From Streptomyces sp. NBRC 109706 (GTDB lineage Bacteria; Actinomycetota; Actinomycetes; Streptomycetales; Streptomycetaceae), in contig NZ_BBOM01000010.1 in assembly GCF_000974485.1 (NCBI RefSeq), forward strand, positions 1 to 64,000: a DNA stretch of 64,000 bases, given 5' to 3'. The notes beneath the pieces are model-generated. The model was not told the origin of the DNA. It saw only the letters and a list, made by a program, of their open reading frames with translations, and did not search any database. Position 1 is the first letter of the stretch. Each line of letters begins with the position of its first letter. Below are positions 44,661 to 53,829 of the stretch, in pieces. Both the position numbers and the translations under genes were made by a program.

Positions 44661-45773
44661 CTATGCGGGCGGCCTTACGAGCAGCGCGGTTCGCGGGTCG
44701 ACATCCGGCGCACAGGCAAGGGTCGGGAGTTCATGATCAAGCAGGCCTGCTAGTTCGACAGCGGCTTGCCCGGAGCAGTGGGCAGCCAAGATCGATTGCC
44801 CATTAGCCACACTGGCGTAGAACTGACCAGCATAGTAGATTGCATCCGTGTCCCCAATTTCATCGGCCATCCCGATGGCGAAGGGAATCGAGCCGATCAG
44901 GTCGTCCAGATGGGCCGCTGAACTGCAGGAATTGAGCAGGACCAGCAGGGGTGGATCGTCGGTCGCGGTCACCGCACGGCGAAATGCGCGCGCGGTAACG
45001 ATGGCACCCTCGTGAGGTTCGTCGAGATCCCGTTCGAAGACGACGAGGTCCTTGGTGCTGTGGCCAGAGAAATGGATCACATGTGGACGGAAGCGAGTGA
45101 CGCCGTCCAGAAGATCTACCACCGTTGCCGCAGTGCGGAGGTCAAACGTGATCAGGTCACGATGTAGGGCTCGTTCAACCATGCTGCGAATACGTGCCTG
45201 TTCCCGGCCAACGCGCAAGTCGCCCTCCGAGGATGCGCCCAACATCAGTACACGCAGTTTCTCTGGTTTGGGTGGCCTCAGTTCCCGCAGGACCATGTGC
45301 ATCTGGATCTCTGCGGCTGTCAGGCGCTCCTTAAGCTCGGCCTGTTCGTTCGCCACGCGGCGGGCCGCCGCCGCGTGCTCTTGCTGGAGCCTTTGCTTTT
45401 CAGCAGCATCGCGACGGTTCACTTCCGACTCCAGGCGCTTCCTTTTACGCTCCGCTGTATTGCGGTCCGATTCCTCCGCCTTGGCCAGCTTGCTCTGGAG
45501 ATTTGCGGCTTCCTTGCTGTACTTGGCAGCCTTCGTGGTCCATCCGGCCGCGTCACGACTAGCGGTGTTGGCCTCCTGTTCGCGCCTTTCGGCCTCCCGG
45601 AGCTTGCTCTTGACCGTTGAAGCGTTCGTCGACCTCGCGGCGGCCTTCCGCGCCGCAGCCGCAGCAGAGCGCTTGCCAGCTTCCTTGCTCCGCTGCTCCC
45701 CGGCCTTCTTCTCAGCAGCAGCGCGTGCCTTCAACTTCGACTCCAGCTGACTACGGTAGTAACTCGCGTTCAT
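44661..45773 (-). CDS. Coiled-coil CHAT-domain protease
   Basis: A 370-residue caspase-like (CHAT, C14-related) protein. Residues 1-165 form a long charged coiled coil rich in Ala, Lys, Glu and Arg. The CHAT domain follows from about residue 170 (EKLRVLMLGASSEGDLRVGR). The catalytic dyad is His238 in IHFSGHSTKD and Cys283 in LLNSCSSAAHL. AAGGA lies before ATG 45773. CHAT proteases act in bacterial antiphage and cell-death systems, normally kept inactive by a sensor; here the coiled coil could assemble or sense. It stands next to one unknown gene and no recognised toxin. Confidence 0.8.
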   Translation of the reverse strand: MNASYYRSQLESKLKARAAAEKKAGEQRSKEAGKRSAAAAARKAAARSTNASTVKSKLREAERREQEANTASRDAAGWTTKAAKYSKEAANLQSKLAKAEESDRNTAERKRKRLESEVNRRDAAEKQRLQQEHAAAARRVANEQAELKERLTAAEIQMHMVLRELRPPKPEKLRVLMLGASSEGDLRVGREQARIRSMVERALHRDLITFDLRTAATVVDLLDGVTRFRPHVIHFSGHSTKDLVVFERDLDEPHEGAIVTARAFRRAVTATDDPPLLVLLNSCSSAAHLDDLIGSIPFAIGMADEIGDTDAIYYAGQFYASVANGQSILAAHCSGQAAVELAGLLDHELPTLACAPDVDPRTALLVRPPA

Positions 45774-46879
45774 CTTCACGTCCTTCGAGCCGTCCAGGCG
45801 CATCAGGCTACGCCCGGGCACTGACATCCGAGCTTGCTCCACGGTGCTTCGACCCGTATTCGGACTGGTCCCCCGATTCGTGGGCCTACACGGACAACTC
45901 GTTACGGGGACGCTGTCCGCACCCCGAGCCCCGGTTCGGGGGCGTCTCGGGCCGGCGTCGGACCCTCTCTCCCCACGTACTCCACTCAGGACCATGCATC
46001 GCCCAGACGGGAACGGGTCACGACCACTAGCGCAGCGATGAGTTCAACGCCACGGGAGCGCGATGCAGAGAGGCGGAGCCAGTCCCACCGCGCTGACGAT
46101 GGCCCCGTGGAAGGAAGCTCAGAGAAGGAGACCCACGGGAGTTCTGGACCGAGCGCATGCGAGCCTTCCGGTCGACACCTCATGGCTCCCGCGGGGTGAC
46201 GCTTCTTGCCTGTCGGCTTGCGTGGGATCCTGCCCTCCTTGCGGAGAGATGCGCACCCGAAGGTCTTGCTTCAGCACATTGCGCCCGCGTAGGCCGCAGC
46301 TTCGCTGACCTGATGCTGCGGTACGAACAGCTGGATCAGGATGGTCTCATGGTCCGCCGAGGTCTCGGGGAGATCAGTTACCAGTACCCGCCACTCGCCT
46401 ATGAGCACCAGCCTTCCCACGTCTCCAGGCCAGGCCCTCATCACGAAGAAGCGGTCTTCCCCCTAGACCTTCACTGAGATCCACCCAAAGAATTCCTTAA
46501 AGAACTCCACACGGCGCGCGATCTGGTAATGGAAAGGTTGTGAACCAGAGTGCCAAGAAGCTGAGCTTCGCCAGCTCGTCTTGGCCCCAGACAAGCCGGT
46601 CTCTTCAACAACTCCCATGCCCACGCCGACACGGCGCCGACGCGTGGCTGAACAGGCGCCCAGAGAACATTGATATTTACCTCGAACAGTTCCTATGTCA
46701 TGTCAACGACCAAGTTCCTCAGAGCCATATTAAGGGCTGAAGGGGCCGCGCCCTCCGCCAGGAAACTGGCGTCGCCGGCAGAGGGCCGCTCACTATATGG
46801 GCCGGGCATCGCTGTGTGACCCCCTCGAACCGGGTTCACCCCCCTCCCCAAGACGAACTGGAGCACCGAGGTCTTCCCG
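45774..46879. other. 1.1-kb stretch without a supported gene
   Basis: Frames in both directions are open only because of base composition, and none resembles a known protein. The part around 46480-46750 is AT-richer than the surroundings. I regard the stretch as decayed or intergenic mobile-element DNA. Confidence 0.4.
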
Positions 46880-47665
46880 TCAGACCGCAGTTGTTTCGGA
46901 ACGCACCGCAGCCACCAACGCGCGGGACTTCCGCGCGCCGACTCCGAGCCGCATACGGAGGGTCTCCGCCGAGATCGGCCGCTGGTGCTCCTGCTGGTGC
47001 TGGGCATCCTCCGCACGTGCCCGCTTCAGTAGTTCCTGTTCCAAGTGTGGTGTGTTCGTCCTCCGCGGCTGGACGCGGAGTTCCGAGACCGGCCGAGACC
47101 GCCCCTTGTCCAGAACCACAGCCGTCTTAGTCGCTTGGTGCACAGACTTCACCGGGGAGGAAGCCGACTCCGCCCCCGTATGGAATGGGCCGGACTGATC
47201 AGGTTGTGCCGTCGCCCCAGACGCCGTGCCCACGGCGGCGATGGCCTGGAGCAGGCCAGGGCCGACCTCGGCCCAGCCGATCAGCAGCAGCGGGCCGACC
47301 GCGTCGAAGGCGGCCTTGCCGTAGTGACCGGCCAGTACCGGCTCCGCCATGTTCAACGCCAGCGTCATCACGCTGGCCAGCACCAACAGGCGACGTGCGG
47401 GACGGATTTGCTCCTTCGGTGCTTCGTTCATCGCCAAGTAGCGCACTCCGAGCAGCAGTCCGAGAACCGACAGGTCCACAGCTGGCGCGACCAACGGGGC
47501 GACGTAGGCCGGCACCCCCAGGCGAAGCCCCAGTGCCAACACGTTCCCGAAGCCGAACAGGAACGTCAGGCCGATCACGGCGCCCACGATCCCGGTGACC
47601 GCACGCTCTATCGCCACATGTCCTGCGGCCGACCCCTGGCCGGGCGACGAGGGAGGTGCCATCAT
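46880..47665 (-). CDS. DUF2637 plasmid-transfer/spread protein with C-terminal HTH
   Basis: A 261-residue protein with about four membrane helices of the DUF2637 family (FLFGFGNVLALGLRLGVPAY, VAPAVDLSVLGLLLGVRYLA), common in Streptomyces plasmids and integrative elements near spd and tra genes. A hydrophilic linker follows, then an HTH-like end (ISAETLRMRLGVGARKSRALV). GGAGGCG precedes adjacent ATG codons at 47665 and 47662. No FtsK-like TraB gene is nearby, so it may be a leftover of an excised or decayed element. Confidence 0.75.
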   Translation of the reverse strand: MMAPPSSPGQGSAAGHVAIERAVTGIVGAVIGLTFLFGFGNVLALGLRLGVPAYVAPLVAPAVDLSVLGLLLGVRYLAMNEAPKEQIRPARRLLVLASVMTLALNMAEPVLAGHYGKAAFDAVGPLLLIGWAEVGPGLLQAIAAVGTASGATAQPDQSGPFHTGAESASSPVKSVHQATKTAVVLDKGRSRPVSELRVQPRRTNTPHLEQELLKRARAEDAQHQQEHQRPISAETLRMRLGVGARKSRALVAAVRSETTAV

Positions 47666-47964
47666 CGCCTCCCCAGTACGACCGCAGGCTCAAATCGCCC
47701 TTCGAACACCAGCCGACCCGCGAGAACCTGCGGGTCGGCCGTGCGACCATCTGCGTAGTGCCTTGCCAGGGGCACGAACTGGCACAAGCGGCGATGATTC
47801 CGCAGGCACCCACTTGCGCAGAGCCACCTCGGACCGGCGACCTCAGCGCCGCGAACGGCAACTCCCAAAGCGGTCATCGGGAACCACCCCGCGGGGACGA
47901 CCGCTCCGGCTCTCCACCGCAAAGACGCAGGTCACCGCACAACAGGAGCGGTTGGGGTTTTGGG

Positions 47965-48735
47965 TCAAGTCCCCCCTCGGACACGAACCTTTACCCAACG
48001 GGATGATGTTGGGTCTGCCAGGTGCGGGTCGGGGGCAGCCTCGATCCGCACCTGGCGTTTTGCTGGGTGGTAGGTGCCTTGGATTCCCAGGGCGCGATAG
48101 ATGGCGGTCTTCTCCTCCGCCGAGGCCCCCTGGACCGCATTCACGAGGTCCCCAAGCTCACGGATCATCGCTTCGATGTCGTCGCGGGAGAGCGTGGGCT
48201 CCTCAGGCCGGGAGACGGCGTTGAGACGGGCCTGAGCCTTGGTCCTGCGTGCCCTGACGTCGTTGGTCCAGGCGGCGATGGTGACGGGGTCGCCCCCCGC
48301 GTCCAGAGTTGTCTGATACCGGGCGAGCTTCTGGTCGCAGTCCTTGATCACCTGGCGAGCCTGCTCCTCCTCGGGATCGATGCCGGTGCCGGATGCGGTG
48401 GCATCGACCATGGCGTCGACGGTGGCCCGCAGGCGGTGCGGGGCGAACGCTCGGGCCAGCCATCGATCCAGCGGGGGCAGTACGTCGGCTTCCCTGAGGG
48501 TGATGTTGCGGGGATGTTGGACCCGGTTGGCCAGCGCGTACTCCTCCGGATACCGGCAGCGGTAGTACGCCTCTCCATGGCTCTGTTGTCCTTAGCCGTC
48601 CAGGAACTCCCGGAAGACCCGTTGGACGACCAGGGAAGCGACCGGATCTGGATCCAGGCCGTTGATCATTTTCCCCTCTGCGGCTTTGGCCGGGTGAGGG
48701 TGAGGGCCGAGGGGCACGATCGACGCGAACTCCGC
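47965..48735 (-). pseudogene. Large serine recombinase, C-terminal remnant
   Basis: On the minus strand the frame reads EAYYRCRYPEEYALANRV, then LPPLDRWLARAFAPHRL, and ends with RYQTTLDAGGDPVTIAAWTN and IYRALGIQGTYHPAKRQVR, typical of the zinc-ribbon and coiled-coil end of large serine recombinases. Upstream, PLGPHPHPAKAAEG and VVQRVFREFLDG come from the middle of the same protein, then an in-frame TAA and a join lacking most of the zinc-ribbon part. The catalytic N-terminus is missing and the sequence runs into a PIN-gene fragment. It is a chimeric relic, not an active integrase. Confidence 0.75.
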
Positions 48736-49281
48736 GCAACACGTTGCCGTTGGCCCGCAGCCCCTTCAACCGGCGGTCCGCTTTCTTCGCCGCCTCCTGG
48801 ATCTCAGGCTTGCGGCCAGCACGCTTCTGGTCGTCCAACTCTCTCAGAACTGCGGGCATCAGGCGGACCATGTACGGCTTCCCCAACAGCGGGGTGTAGA
48901 TGGCCACAACGGGGTCATCCAGCAACATGTTGGTATCGACCACCAAGCGCACCGCCCACGGATCGGTGGGCAGAAAGTCGCCCAGTTACCGAAGCGTTGC
49001 CACAGCAATCCCGATGTGGTCGGTGGCCTTCTCAATGGTGGCCGGCACCGTGCCGGCAATCGGCCCAGCAGCTTCATCCTTCGTGCCTCCAACTCGCGGC
49101 TGCTGGGCGCCCAGCCCCACTTCGGCGCACCAAGATGCACGGCATAGCCGAGTCTGCGGTTGGGATCGACGTTGCGGACCTGCGAGTCCGCGAGGATCAG
49201 TACGAAGTCCTGCTCGATCAGGTCCAGTTCCGATCGCAGACGATCCAAATTGGTCAGCGGGGCCACAGGCATGGAAGCCAT
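48735..49281 (-). pseudogene. PIN-domain protein gene, frameshifted
   Basis: The N-terminal frame (from ATG 49281) reads LTNLDRLRSELDLIEQDFVL and LEARRMKLLG, after which the homologous reading moves to another frame (AGPIAGTVPATIEKATDHIG), hits a TAA in front of LGDFLPTDPWAV, and continues LVVDTNMLLDDP and MPAVLRELDDQKRAGRKPE, a PIN-nuclease core. The 3' end is fused to the serine-recombinase remnant. At least two lesions are present. PIN proteins are metal-dependent RNases, often toxins. Confidence 0.6.
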
Positions 49282-49611
49282 CTACCGGTGATGCCGCACA
49301 CCGCTGACAGCTGGCGCATGCACCAGCGCGGGGCAGGGTAACGCCTCGACAGCGTCGCAGCCACGTTGCGCTCCACCTCCTGGGCGGTCATGGCCACTCC
49401 CCCCATATCCAGCCCTTATCCGACACGCCCACCTCTGCTCCGGGATCCGACATAAGTCATCCCGCCTGCCGGCTCCGCAGGGGCGATGATCGGCCGACCG
49501 GCCCTCGGTGGCGCCGCTGATCAGCTTCCGGCGGGAGTGTAGGTCTGGGAGCCTGGCAATAGCCAACGGGGCGACGGGGCGCCATGCACCCCGATAGGAG
49601 GGGATTCGTCG
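49282..49611. other. Intergenic stretch with no recognised feature
   Basis: Nothing supported was found between the PIN remnant and the next gene pair. The promoter for the pair 49612-50936 should lie near its right end. Confidence 0.35.
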
Positions 49612-50076
49612 GTGGACTGGCACGTGGCGCTCGGGCTGGGGGCTCTGGGCGGACTGATCGTTGAGGCGGTGGTCTTCTACAGCCGCGTCTCGGCATGGCA
49701 GACCGCCCGACACAGGCAGCGAGAACAAGGCCGGAAACGGTTACCCCCACTGCGGAGATATGTCGACCCACTCGCCGACGCGTTGGCCGGGCTGACCCGA
49801 GTCATGCTGGGAGCTGGGGCGGGCTGGCTGTTCCACCCCCAGGTCACCGGCGTCTACGCCGCAGTCGCGGTAGGGGCCGCCGCTCCCGCCTTGCTCCAGC
49901 AATTCGGTGCTGCCCGTGCGGCCCGCATGACTTCGCAAGGCCCCGAGCCATCTGATACACCAGCCGCAGCAACAGGGCCACAATCCCCTGGCGTAAGAGG
50001 CACCGAACGCTTGCGGGGGGAGCAACCCTCGGCACAGGCCACCGTGGAGTCCCAGCGGCAGGGGGTCACAGAATGA
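49612..50076 (+). CDS. Small membrane protein paired with the repeat protein
   Basis: A 154-residue protein of unknown family. The N-terminal helix (HVALGLGALGGLIVEAVVFY) and a second hydrophobic region (LTRVMLGAGAGWLFHP, then VYAAVAVGAAAPALLQ) suggest two or three membrane segments, followed by a hydrophilic tail rich in Pro, Ser and Gln. GTG 49612 has GGAGG upstream. The stop overlaps the next start (ATGA), so the two proteins are made together. A function cannot be named. Confidence 0.6.
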   Translation: MDWHVALGLGALGGLIVEAVVFYSRVSAWQTARHRQREQGRKRLPPLRRYVDPLADALAGLTRVMLGAGAGWLFHPQVTGVYAAVAVGAAAPALLQQFGAARAARMTSQGPEPSDTPAAATGPQSPGVRGTERLRGEQPSAQATVESQRQGVTE

Positions 50077-50936
50077 GCCGGCCCTTCTCACGGCGTTACC
50101 TCGACTCCCTCCTGCCACTCGGCTTCACAGGCCGGGCACCTTCCCGCCATGAACGGCACGCCGACGGCAACACGCTGTGGCGCCGCTACCTCGCCTCCCT
50201 CCTCACCACACCGCTGCCTCCACCGGTGCCCGCCCAAGCCAGTCCCGAACCGGAACCAGAACCGGACACCCCGCCAGCGGAACATCCCGAGCAGGCCTTA
50301 CCCGCGATACAGCTTCCCGTTTACCTACGGAGGGCAGCCGCGCGTTGGAAGACCGTGCACCCCCATGTTCGCCTTCAACACCGCACCGCCCTCCTCCACC
50401 TCTCGGACGCCCTCTACCGCACGGACACCAGCGCAGCATTCCTCGCCTTTGCCCTCACTCTCGACTTTGACTTCGACCGCGAACTCGCCCTCGCCCGCGA
50501 CCTCGCCTTCGACCTCGACCGCGCCCGCGACCTCGCTCACGCCCTCGACTTCGACCGCGAACTCGATCTCACCCACGACCTCGCCCACGCCCTCGACCTC
50601 GTCTACGGCCTCGTGAACGACCTCGCCCACGCCGTCGACGGCACCCACACCCTCGACCTCGCACGCAACCTTGACAGCGACCTCGCCCGAGCTTTGGCCT
50701 CGGTTCAGGAGGATCTGGCTGCCGCCGCCAACGATTTCACCGGCGCCGATCTCAACCCCACCAGCCTCGAAAATCTCAACCTCGCGGGACTGCGCTGGGA
50801 TCAGCACACCCGATGGCCCACCCCCCTATGGGAGCAACGCATTCGCCGAGCATCTGCCGAAGATCCCCCCGGTTCCGGTACCTACATCGTCCTTCCTGAA
50901 CGGCACGACACCCCCACCGAACACATCCCCTCATAG
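50073..50936 (+). CDS. Asp-Leu-Ala repeat protein of unknown function
   Basis: A 287-residue protein. After a Pro/Glu-rich linker (residues 50-75) it has a region (about 130-210) built of short repeats such as ARDLAFDLDRARDLAHAL and THDLAHALDLVYGL, alternating Asp/Arg/His with Leu/Ala at a period of about 4 to 7. The end reads DFTGADLNPTSLENLNLAGL and RWDQHTRWP, like the last coil of a pentapeptide-repeat protein followed by its usual cap. It is coupled to the membrane protein upstream. A long amphipathic helical or solenoid rod is plausible; no enzyme motif is present. Confidence 0.6.
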   Translation: MSRPFSRRYLDSLLPLGFTGRAPSRHERHADGNTLWRRYLASLLTTPLPPPVPAQASPEPEPEPDTPPAEHPEQALPAIQLPVYLRRAAARWKTVHPHVRLQHRTALLHLSDALYRTDTSAAFLAFALTLDFDFDRELALARDLAFDLDRARDLAHALDFDRELDLTHDLAHALDLVYGLVNDLAHAVDGTHTLDLARNLDSDLARALASVQEDLAAAANDFTGADLNPTSLENLNLAGLRWDQHTRWPTPLWEQRIRRASAEDPPGSGTYIVLPERHDTPTEHIPS

Positions 50937-51920
50937 TCACTCCCCCCGACGCATCCACAGAAGCCAGTGCGAGCGGGCCTCCGCTGCCGAGGCGCCAAGG
51001 AAGCACGTGCCGCGGGACCCTTGCCGCGGAATGCCAGCGCTGACCACCTCGGCCGTCTCCTGTCCGCCAGCCGCGCAACGGGCGGCCACGCCCAAGGCTC
51101 GCACCAGCGCGGTGGCGGCACGGGAACGGGCGGCCGAGTCCGGCTCCGGCGTCATGCTTAGACTCTTGGATGGCGACCGGCGCCCCCGCGCCCCGGGATC
51201 AGGAGAATGGTCTCCGCCACTTCCCTGGCCACCCACTGCGGGCGGCTCGCGGTGCTGCGCCACGACTGCCCGCTCAGCGGCGTGGCCTTCACTCACGCGG
51301 GTTCCGCGAAGGGAGTGGAGCCACCCATTCGACGCTCTTTCGCTCGGGGTGGGCGCCCAACCGCGATGGCTCCGACTTCGGCCGGTGGTTCGCCCGATGA
51401 GGATAGGAGGGAAGGTTGGCGAGCCGGTGTAGTCGCCACACCACCACCTGGTGGATGTCCTCGGCGGTGCCCAGTTCGCCTGGGGCGACGGCTTCTCGCA
51501 GGAGCCTCGGGGGCCCCTGGCGCGCAGTGGACGGAACGGCAACTGCCATGCTCGTCTCCGTCCTGCCGCCCAACGGCATCCATCCGCGTCGCCATCGGAC
51601 ACGAACTTGACGCTTTGGACCAGGCGGCACGCGACATCGCCCCACTCCTCATCGGTCAGCAGACGATCGCCGGGCGCGGTGCGGACCGAACAGTGCCAGA
51701 CATGCTTGGCCGGGGCCCTGGAACCAGTCTGCTTGACGGGGAAATCCAGTGCGGCGGTGAGTCGGGACAGTGTCGCTTCGCTGTCGCGGCCAGGATCGGG
51801 GACGAAGCCGTCCCAACTTCTCACGAGGTGGGGGTCCGTGTGTTCGTCCCGCTTGCCGGGCCCGTAGAGATAGGCGAGCAGACCGGGTGTCCGCGAGCCG
51901 CGCCGAATCTTGGGGATCAT
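50937..51920 (-). pseudogene. MobA/VirD2-like relaxase, decayed
   Basis: The first 110 residues match actinobacterial relaxases: MIPKIRRGSRTPGLLAYLYG, then EHTDPHLVRSWDGF and HVWHCSVRTAPGDRLLTDEE. Beyond VSDGDADGCRW the expected histidine motif (HADDHIHI in relatives) is absent and the sequence becomes unrelated. A C-terminal stretch (ARSRAATALVRALGVAARCA) again resembles the relaxase end. Internal deletion or multiple frameshifts have joined these parts. The ATG overlaps the mobC stop (ATGA), so the original pair was coupled. A relaxase without its metal-binding histidines cannot nick oriT. Confidence 0.7.
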
Positions 51921-52360
51921 CAGATCCGCCTCCGCACCAGCCTGTCAGCCGCTCGATCGATCTGCGCCAGCGAGTGTTTCAACATCGCAAGACCGCGCTG
52001 CAACTCGTCAGGGAACGGCGTTCCACCGACGTTGTAGACATAGTCGATCTGATTGAGGTTGTTGCCGACGCGAGAGATCTGGGTGCGGAGCGCGGCCAGC
52101 TCGTCGATGGCTGCGTCCAGTTGCTCGTTGAGATGCGTCGCCCCCGGACTGCGGGCGGCGATGAGCGCCAAGGTGGCGAGGAAACGTGCAGTAGTGATCG
52201 CCTTCTTCATGGCGGCGGCTTCGATCTCGCTCCTCTCAGCCTCTGAGAAGCGGACGGTGAGCTTGTCAGGGCGCTGGCTGGGGTTGCGGGATCGACGGCG
52301 CGGTTCTCGGTCGGGGAAAGCGGTGAAACTCGGCGGCTGCTGAAGAGCTGGATCACGGGG
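51920..52360 (-). CDS. MobC-like relaxosome accessory protein
   Basis: The coding part reads RRRSRNPSQRPDKLTVRF, then SEAERSEIEAAAMKKAITTA and GNNLNQIDYVYNVGGTPFP, which is the ribbon-helix-helix plus helical core of MobC proteins. It would bind oriT and help the relaxase. No ATG or GTG is found in this frame between the oriT hairpins and the conserved core, so the start is unclear: either a rare start, or a frameshift from a GTG at about 52358 in another frame. The stop overlaps the relaxase start by one base in an ATGA arrangement. The 5' end given is approximate. Confidence 0.65.
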   Translation of the reverse strand, partial: PRDPALQQPPSFTAFPDREPRRRSRNPSQRPDKLTVRFSEAERSEIEAAAMKKAITTARFLATLALIAARSPGATHLNEQLDAAIDELAALRTQISRVGNNLNQIDYVYNVGGTPFPDELQRGLAMLKHSLAQIDRAADRLVRRRI

Positions 52361-52405
52361 GCGGCTTCTCCCACAGTAACCGGTTCCTCCGGGTGCCCGG
52401 ACTCT

Positions 52406-52504
52406 GGTTGCTCCTCGCACGCCCTCGTGCGAGGAGCAACCAAATCTCCCTCGCCCTCCTGGGCGAGGGAAGTGCATATGACGGGCCGTGGGACCGTCAT
52501 ATGC
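52406..52504. other. Probable oriT: three consecutive inverted repeats
   Basis: Three perfect inverted repeats follow each other: 52406-52421/52426-52441 (16-base arms, 4-base loop), 52447-52456/52461-52470 (10-base arms, 4-base loop), and 52474-52484/52494-52504 (11-base arms, 9-base spacer). They lie directly upstream of mobC and the relaxase, exactly where an origin of transfer is expected. Dense hairpins beside mob genes are typical of oriT; the nick site is not identified. Confidence 0.7.
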
Positions 52505-52578
52505 GATAACTTGCTCCGCCGGCGGCCCGATGTGGGTCACCCTCCGGTCCGGGGGTGGGAGCACCGGGTTGTCGACGC

Positions 52579-52960
52579 TCACCGACCATGGTCGAGGCCA
52601 CGCCGCTGGAGGTTCCGGAGCAGCCTCTCCACCCGGTCCATCGCCAGGACTGGATGGTGCAAAGTCCACGGGCGGCTGTCGGGACGGCGGCGCACTGTCC
52701 AACTGCCCTCCGCAGCACGCTCGATGCGATGAAGGTGTCCGCGCTGCTGCAGCAGGGACAGCCAGCTGTCCACTTCGGTCGGACAGGGTGTCGTTGGACA
52801 GCGGGATGCGCTGGCCGCGAATGGCTCGCGCAACGACTTTTCGGGTCAGTTTGTCCTCCGCGCTGACCGCCACCCGAGCGATCCTGAGCAGCTGCTCGGT
52901 GTCTCGCTCACCTCGGCGGAAAGCAAGTTGCCGGCCTTCTCCAGCAGCCCCCGGCGGTCG
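52579..52960 (-). pseudogene. Small hypothetical gene with a frameshift
   Basis: One frame reads VAVSAEDKLTRKVVARAIRG, QRIPLSNDTLSD; the next frame then continues VDSWLSLLQQRGHLHRIERA and ends LHHPVLAMDRVERLLRNLQR. The switch near 52770 suggests a one-base indel in a single gene. The first part fits a helical DNA-related protein, but the family is not recognised. It lies beyond the oriT-like site on the same strand as mobC. Confidence 0.4.
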
Positions 52961-53189
52961 GGCGCTGCCCGCTCGGGCACCGTTTGCTCACAATGTGTCC
53001 GGGCTGACCGAACCGTTGTCCTCCGAAGGAGGACAGACCTCGACGCTTGTCCCGGTGCGCTGACGCGGGTTGTCCGGGAAGAGGCCAGCCACAGGGGCAA
53101 CTCGGGTGAATTAATTCCCGTTCGGGGATGATGCCCTGGGCGATCGAGCCGGGCGGTCGGTGGACACTGTCCTGGGACATCACAACCGG

Positions 53190-53570
53190 AGTGTCCGAAG
53201 TCCAACCGGACACCCCCATGTCCACCCGTGATCGAGCTTCGAACGATGAGGATGTACAAGTACACTGCTCCGGTCAGGACAAACGGTGCAAGGATGAGCA
53301 AGGTGGCCGCCACCATTCGCCCAGCCGGAGTCCGGTCAGTGACCCAGCCTGCTGATTGAGTCTGAACGCGTGGAGGGCGTTGGCCCAGATGCTCGCCGAG
53401 GTGGCGACTCCGAAGAGTGTCCAAACAGAGAGCCCAGCGCGTAGCGGAGCTTCACGGAGGACGAGCAAGGCCCGGACGCCATAGGCGATGAACCCGTCGA
53501 TGACCGAAGGCAAAAGATAGATAAGCGCCGACGACCAAAGTGCACATCGAATCGATCGTGCCGCACGCGG
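53190..53570 (-). pseudogene. DUF2637-like membrane protein, frameshifted
   Basis: The frame reads ALIYLLPSVIDGFIAYGVRA, LLVLREAPLRA and FGVATSASIWANALHAFRLN, then the homologous reading moves frame near 53330 to MVAATLLILAPFVLTG and AVYLYILIVRSS. These are consecutive membrane helices of a DUF2637/SpdB-like protein of Streptomyces conjugative elements. One indel breaks it. With the mobC/relaxase region it marks the relic of a transferable element. Confidence 0.6.
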
Positions 53571-53829
53571 CCCGCCTCAAGCCCGCGCACGCGCGGCACC
53601 GAACTTACCGCCAACTCGCAGTCTTCGCCTCCACAATCGCAACGATGACTTCTTCTGTTCACCATCGAGCAATCCGTGAACCATTTCCCGAAAATCCACA
53701 TTCTTCACACCTTCACGTACACATGCTCCCTATTTTTCGCGATTAAAGAGCTTCTGCATCAGACCCTACGTCACGCGAAATTCACCAAAACCACCCCCAT
53801 GCGCGTCGACTTTCGGATTCACACTGCCG

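Noticed and set aside
50460..50700. A CRISPR array or tandem DNA repeat
   Set aside because: The repeated GACCTCGCC-like units are codons of a continuous protein-coding repeat, with no spacers of regular length.
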